The translations under genes were made by a program, and so were the position numbers. From an uncultured Collinsella sp. (GTDB lineage: Bacteria; Actinomycetota; Coriobacteriia; Coriobacteriales; Coriobacteriaceae): a DNA stretch of 8,415 nt. Positions 6,166-8,415 of the stretch are shown here, one piece after another. The stretch's first letter is position 1. The number at the start of each line of letters is the position of its first letter. The stretch spans positions 1 to 8,415 of the forward strand of contig CAJJZP010000033.1 in NCBI GenBank assembly GCA_905197665.1. Reading direction: 5' to 3'. Under the pieces are notes generated by a model. The model worked only from the letters and a program-made list of their open reading frames with translations. It was not told the origin of the DNA and did no database searches.

Positions 6166-6819
6166 CTACTTGTCGCCGGCCGCCGCCTTGGCCTCATTGA
6201 GGTAGCTATAGAAGCTGTACTTGGAGATGCCAAAGAACTCGCAGGCGCGTTCGCTCGACTTGGAAATGAGGAAGGCGCCGCGACGGTCGAGGTAGCCAAT
6301 GGCACGAATGCGCTCGTCTTTGGTCATGAGTGCCGCGGGCTTGCCCACAAACTGTTCGCACTCGTGCAGCAGGTCCTCGAGCAGGTCGCCGATGTTCTTG
6401 GTAATGGGCTCGGGCTCGGTGTAGCCCGTGCCGCCGGTGCCGGTAAAGGCGTCGAGCGAACGCTCAAAAGCCTTCATAAGCGTAATGTCAAAGTTGATGC
6501 CCAAAATGCCGACGGGCTTGCCCTCATCGTTGCGGATAAAGATGGTCGAGGACTTGAGCAGCTTGCCATCGGCGGTTTTGGTGAGGTACGGCTCGCGGTC
6601 GTGCACGTCGGCGGTGCCCTCGTGCATGGATTCAAGCACAATATGGCTGGGGCCGTCACCCAGTTTGCGCCCGCTGACGTGGCCGTTTTCGATCACTACG
6701 ATGGAGCGGTCCACGTCCTCGGTCTCCAGGTCGTGGACGACGACTTCGCAGTTGGGGCCAAATTGGAGCGCCAGGCCGTGTGCAAGGCGCTTGTAGAACT
6801 CAATCTGTGCGGGGGTCAT
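6166..6819 (-). CDS. YheO/DauR-like transcriptional regulator, PAS-like plus HTH (217 aa)
   Basis: This has the layout of the YheO family, which includes DauR, the repressor of D-arginine catabolism in Pseudomonas. The YheO-like PAS domain covers about 5-117 and includes GPNCEVVVHD (21-30) and VGILGINFDITLM (103-115), which close the usual PAS-like sheet. A linker (about 118-158) leads to the C-terminal HTH (about 162-211) containing MTKDERIRAIGYLDRRGAF, where DERI and the aromatic-rich end FGISKYSFYSYL are family features. Length is typical. The start is supported by AGGAAGG 5 nt upstream of the ATG at 6817-6819. It lies divergent from dpaL across a 277-bp region with two dyads, the usual arrangement of a local regulator and its target. 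The ligand is likely a small amino acid or related compound, but this is inference from the neighbour; the sequence does not identify it. Whether it represses or activates is unknown. Confidence 0.88.
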   Translation of the reverse strand: MTPAQIEFYKRLAHGLALQFGPNCEVVVHDLETEDVDRSIVVIENGHVSGRKLGDGPSHIVLESMHEGTADVHDREPYLTKTADGKLLKSSTIFIRNDEGKPVGILGINFDITLMKAFERSLDAFTGTGGTGYTEPEPITKNIGDLLEDLLHECEQFVGKPAALMTKDERIRAIGYLDRRGAFLISKSSERACEFFGISKYSFYSYLNEAKAAAGDK

Positions 6820-6942
6820 GGGTGCCTTCCTAAAAATTAGTTTGGGCTCACTGTGCCATAAACCCCACTTGTTCGCAAATAACGAAAGCGTCGCTGTGTT
6901 ATGTGACCGTTCGGCGGCGAAAAGGTACCGATTACGGCAACA

Positions 6943-7004
6943 AACAATTTGTTAGGTTTTCCAATCAAAAAGTGTGATAGAACAGTGCTAACAAACTTTT
7001 TGTT
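6943..7004. promoter_or_regulatory. Paired AACAA/TTGTT dyads between the regulator gene and dpaL
   Basis: Site 1 is AACAA-T-TTGTT (6943-6953). Site 2 is AACAAA-CTT-TTTGTT (6990-7004). Their centres (6948 and 6997) are 49 bp apart. An additional inverted pairing exists between TTTGTTAG (6948-6955) and CTAACAAA (6988-6995). They lie in the space shared by the divergent promoters, so they are good candidates for operators of the YheO-like regulator. Direct evidence of binding is lacking. Confidence 0.6.
6967..6990 (+). promoter_or_regulatory. Likely dpaL promoter region, poorly defined
   Basis: AAAAAGTGT (6967-6975) and AGTGCTAA (6984-6991) bracket GATAGAAC, which could contain a weak -10. The same two blocks, AAAAGTGT and AGTGCTAA, bracket TATCC upstream of the ATPase gene, so this may be a promoter style of the host. 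The -35 is not clear. It lies between the two dyads, where a bound regulator would control access. Confidence 0.3.
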
Positions 7005-7096
7005 TGGCATCCACATAAAAGTTCAGCCGTGTGAATGGGATCGGGCTGAAACGCGTATGCGGGGGCCGGCAAGAGAGGACTTAAGGAGTTCACCGT

Positions 7097-8311
7097 ATGG
7101 CCGATAAGATCCAGTGGGCGGGCAACACGATGCCCAAGAGCGATGACAAGCACTTGGGAATCATGAGCCTCGACCACGTGAAGAAGGCCCGCGCCTTCCA
7201 CCAGTCGTTCCCTCAATATACCGTCACTCCGCTTGCCCGCCTGGACGGTCAGGCTGCGCGCCTGGGCCTGTCCAACCTGTGCGTTAAGGACGAGAGCTAT
7301 CGCTTTGGCCTCAACGCCTTTAAGGTCCTGGGCGGATCGTTTGCCATGGCCAACTACATTGCCGACGAGACCGGCAAGGACGTTGCCGAGTGCACCTTCG
7401 ATTACCTGACCTCCGATCAGCTTGCCAAGGACTTTGGCCAGGCTACCTTCTTTACCGCCACCGACGGCAACCATGGCCGCGGCGTGGCATGGGCTGCCAA
7501 CAAGCTGGGCCAGAAGGCCGTCGTGCACATGCCCAAGGGTTCCACCAAGCCACGCTTCGATAACATCGCCGCCGAGGGCGCCACGGTGACCATCGAAGAG
7601 GTCAACTACGACGAGTGCGTGCGCATGGCCGCCGCCGAGGCCGATGCCTGCGAGCGCGGCGTCATCGTTCAGGACACCGCCTGGGAGGGCTACGAGAAGA
7701 TCCCGTCCTGGATCATGGAGGGCTACGGCACCATGGCTTCCGAGGCTGCCGAGCAGCTGCGCGAGATGGCCATCAACCGCCCGACGCACGTGTTTGTCCA
7801 GGCTGGCGTGGGTTCGCTCGCCGGCGCCGTGGTGGGCTACTTCACCAACCTGTATCCCGATAACCCGCCCACCTTCGTCGTGGTCGAGTGCGCGCCTGCC
7901 GCCTGCCTGTACAAGGGCGCTGCCGCCGGCGACGGCGACCCGCGCATCGTGGACGGCGACATGCCCTCCATCATGGCCGGCCTGTGCTGCGGCGAGCCCA
8001 ACATCTTGGGCTGGGATATCCTGCGCAACCACACCACCGCCTTCGTGTCCTGCCCCGACTGGGTCACCGCTCGCGGCATGCGCACCCTGGGCGCTCCCGA
8101 GAAGGGCGACCCGCGCGTCATCTCCGGCGAGTCCGGCGCAGTGACCACCGGCCTAGTCGAGACCCTCATGCTCGACCCCGAGTACGCCGAGCTCAAGGAG
8201 CTCATCGGCCTGGACAAGACGAGCTCTGTGCTCTGCTTCTCCACGGAAGGTGACACCGATCCGGATCAGTACCGTCGCATCGTCTGGGAGGGCGAGTATC
8301 CGACCTGCTAG
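7097..8311 (+). CDS. dpaL: Diaminopropionate ammonia-lyase, PLP-dependent (404 aa)
   Basis: DpaL (YgeX in E. coli) is a cytoplasmic fold-type II PLP enzyme that splits 2,3-diaminopropionate, either isomer, into pyruvate and two ammonia; known members also act weakly on serine. The N-terminal half has the PLP lysine K76 in SYRFGLNAFKVLGG (68-80) and the TATDGNHGRGVAW block (120-132). D123 in this block fits the aspartate reported as a second catalytic residue for the D-isomer in E. coli. The PLP phosphate glycine loop is QAGVGSLAGAV (235-245), followed later by SGESGAV (343-349). Length matches the family (about 400 aa). AAGGAG at 7083-7088 lies 8 nt upstream of the ATG and sets the start. Codons are strongly GC-ending, unlike the left half of the window, which fits a well-expressed, resident gene. 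It is divergent from a YheO-like regulator. Pyruvate production suggests a role in amino acid fermentation, which is inference. Confidence 0.93.
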   Translation: MADKIQWAGNTMPKSDDKHLGIMSLDHVKKARAFHQSFPQYTVTPLARLDGQAARLGLSNLCVKDESYRFGLNAFKVLGGSFAMANYIADETGKDVAECTFDYLTSDQLAKDFGQATFFTATDGNHGRGVAWAANKLGQKAVVHMPKGSTKPRFDNIAAEGATVTIEEVNYDECVRMAAAEADACERGVIVQDTAWEGYEKIPSWIMEGYGTMASEAAEQLREMAINRPTHVFVQAGVGSLAGAVVGYFTNLYPDNPPTFVVVECAPAACLYKGAAAGDGDPRIVDGDMPSIMAGLCCGEPNILGWDILRNHTTAFVSCPDWVTARGMRTLGAPEKGDPRVISGESGAVTTGLVETLMLDPEYAELKELIGLDKTSSVLCFSTEGDTDPDQYRRIVWEGEYPTC

Positions 8312-8317
8312 CAGGTC
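8302..8317. repeat. 16-bp perfect palindrome across the dpaL stop codon
   Basis: GACCTGCTAGCAGGTC is its own reverse complement and contains the TAG stop (8309-8311). The right arm overlaps a second small stem, CAGGT-CTG-ACCTG (8312-8324), so two structures compete. It may be a mRNA 3'-end structure or chance. Confidence 0.5.
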
Positions 8318-8334
8318 TGACCTGTCCGGGTGGC

Positions 8335-8352
8335 GGAGCATATGTTTGCTCC
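8335..8352 (+). repeat. Hairpin downstream of dpaL
   Basis: GGAGCA (8335-8340), loop TATGTT and TGCTCC (8347-8352) form a 6-bp stem. It has no T-run, so it is more likely a 3' stabilising structure than the terminator itself. Confidence 0.45.
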
Positions 8353-8369
8353 CTGCTCGAACAGTCCTG

Positions 8370-8406
8370 CGCAAGACGGAAAGCACATTAAGTGCTTTCC
8401 TTTGCG
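8370..8406 (+). terminator. Intrinsic terminator of dpaL
   Basis: GGAAAGCAC (8378-8386), loop ATTAA and GTGCTTTCC (8392-8400) form a perfect 9-bp stem followed by TTT. An outer pair of arms, CGCAA (8370-8374) and TTGCG (8402-8406), extends it across a small bulge. This is the best terminator in the right half and lies 67 nt after the dpaL stop. Confidence 0.8.
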
Positions 8407-8415
8407 TGCGGAACT

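Noticed and set aside
6872..6886. TTCG-N7-CGAA dyad upstream of the regulator gene
   Set aside because: Four-base arms of this spacing are expected often by chance and no second copy is nearby.
6965..8032. Long minus-strand open frame (355 codons) opposite dpaL
   Set aside because: It is antisense to a gene with clear PLP-enzyme motifs, has no good ribosome binding site, and its Gly/Val/His-rich composition is what the reverse of GC-rich codons gives.

Overview
The window looks like chromosomal DNA of a moderately GC-rich, gut-type actinobacterium, most likely a Collinsella-like member of the Coriobacteriia. This is an inference from codon use (GC-ending codons, strongest in dpaL), clear AGGAG-type ribosome binding sites and the gene mix. 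I could not search a database, so the genus is only a suggestion.

Left part (1-2911): a restriction/defence segment. A type I restriction specificity gene (hsdS) runs leftwards off the window edge. Its start lies in a linker-like sequence rather than a normal N-terminus, so it may be a half-size or silent specificity cassette. Divergent from it, about 110 bp away, is a complete single-chain GmrSD-type protein (DUF262, DUF1524 HNH nuclease and a DUF5655-like C-terminus), which would act on foreign, often modified, DNA. It ends at a perfect 13-bp hairpin.

Middle part (2947-5048): a small leftward gene of unknown function (126 aa) is followed by about 370 bp without an evident gene. That gap holds GC-rich alternative hairpins and then four direct repeats with a period of exactly 33 bp, running up to a complete AAA ATPase/DUF4143 gene that reads rightwards. 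The repeat block is the clearest unexplained structure in the window and looks like a regulatory array for that ATPase.

Right part (5056-8415): two leftward genes, then one rightward gene. The first encodes a Pro/Ala-rich acidic protein with one membrane helix near its C-terminus, with its own TATAAT -10 box. The second encodes a YheO/DauR-like PAS plus HTH regulator. Divergent from the regulator is dpaL, encoding a PLP-dependent diaminopropionate ammonia-lyase. The 277-bp space between them carries two AACAA/TTGTT dyads about 49 bp apart. The simplest reading is that the regulator senses a small molecule, perhaps the amino acid substrate, and controls dpaL and itself from these sites. dpaL ends in a series of hairpins including a good intrinsic terminator.
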